Positions 61,601 through 62,000 of a stretch of 62,000 bases of DNA are shown piece by piece (the stretch's first letter is position 1; each line of letters opens with the position of its first letter). The position numbers and the translations under genes were made by a program. The notes under the pieces are model-generated. The model was not told the origin of the DNA and searched no databases. It saw only the letters and a program-made list of their open reading frames with translations. Origin of the DNA: Tubiluchus corallicola (lineage: Eukaryota > Priapulida > Priapulimorpha > Priapulimorphida > Tubiluchidae); assembly GCA_030141605.1 (NCBI GenBank), contig JAQGDQ010000307.1, positions 1-62,000 of the forward strand, read 5' to 3'.

Positions 61601-62000
61601 AGGTCACATTTGAACAGTTTATTGGAAACACAATAAGCGAAATAAATCTGAAATAAACTTAAATGAATTCAAAATAGGGAATGTGTGCGAAACGCGTGAG
61701 TTTAATTTTGTCGTACTAATTTCTGTATTGCAAATTCATTAAAGCTGTACAGTTAAAAGGTAGAGCATAAAACAATAAAAGTAACCATATAAATAAGGAG
61801 GCAAATGTAAAAAGTACAAGCACTTACTTGTGTCGATCACGAATTAGCTGTTTATCATAACTCAAAAACTGAAATTCTGAACTAAAATTTTGATAAAGCT
61901 GGATCGCCTGGCAAGAGTGCAAATTTCCAATAATTGCAAACCAATTTGTATATCTCTTCTTAATGGAACAGTAGGTCGCACAAACATGGTGTATTACACA
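58619..62000 (+). other. gli 3' UTR and downstream flank
   Basis: The stretch after the stop is AT-rich with no supported coding sequence. The first clear AATAAA polyadenylation signal is at 59238-59243, about 620 nt past the stop. Later ones occur near 60173 and 61533, so the true 3' end is uncertain. At 60640-60760 the + strand is strikingly A/C-rich (repeated CACAC, ACTAC and TACCA words), a degenerate simple-sequence tract. No second gene is recognised before the window ends. Confidence 0.5.
59238..59243 (+). promoter_or_regulatory. Candidate polyadenylation signal AATAAA
   Basis: This is the first canonical AATAAA after the gli stop codon. Its use cannot be shown from sequence, and two later AATAAA motifs are alternatives. 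Confidence 0.35.

Overview
This window is animal (invertebrate) nuclear DNA. It is AT-rich, very rich in microsatellites, almost free of long open reading frames, and its one recognisable gene has many short exons with GT-AG introns. That gene is a Gli/Ci-family zinc-finger transcription factor, the nuclear effector of Hedgehog signalling. It lies on the + strand with coding exons from 26359 to 58618. I joined sixteen exons by hand. Every junction is GT...AG and every phase matches, giving one open frame of 4605 nt (1534 codons plus stop) from ATG 26385 to TGA 58618. This is close to the usual Gli length. A single Gli with a Ci-like phosphorylation cluster suggests an invertebrate bilaterian. 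The phylum cannot be settled from the sequence alone.

Layout. 1-26358 has no gene I can support. It holds a 1.3 kb (GTA)n array, several dinucleotide and trinucleotide arrays, an inverted-repeat element family and dispersed repeats. Because the first recognised coding exon has a splice acceptor directly 5' of it, at least one upstream exon and the promoter must lie in this stretch or beyond the window. 26482-43331 is a 16.85 kb first intron. It contains a 407 bp Tc1/mariner-type miniature element, a decayed LINE 3' end, a compound microsatellite, a 2735 bp two-copy direct tandem duplication with no difference seen between copies and a degraded tRNA-Thr-like sequence in each copy, and one exact Gli/Ci consensus binding site. 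43332-58618 holds the remaining fifteen exons. 58619-62000 is 3' UTR and downstream sequence.

The protein reads in the order known for Gli factors: an N-terminal repressor region with a SYGHLS Sufu-binding motif, five C2H2 zinc fingers (residues 422-572), a PKA/CK1/GSK3 processing cluster (about 859-899), a PDDMLQYL motif (about 1097-1104) and a C-terminal DMxSxLxxLxEE activation motif (1515-1534). Unusual points are the apparent loss of the middle PKA site and a CxxC-x11-CxxC motif in the C-terminal half. I found no new multi-gene system. The most interesting signals are the intronic tandem duplication, the transposon-derived repeats and these two protein features.
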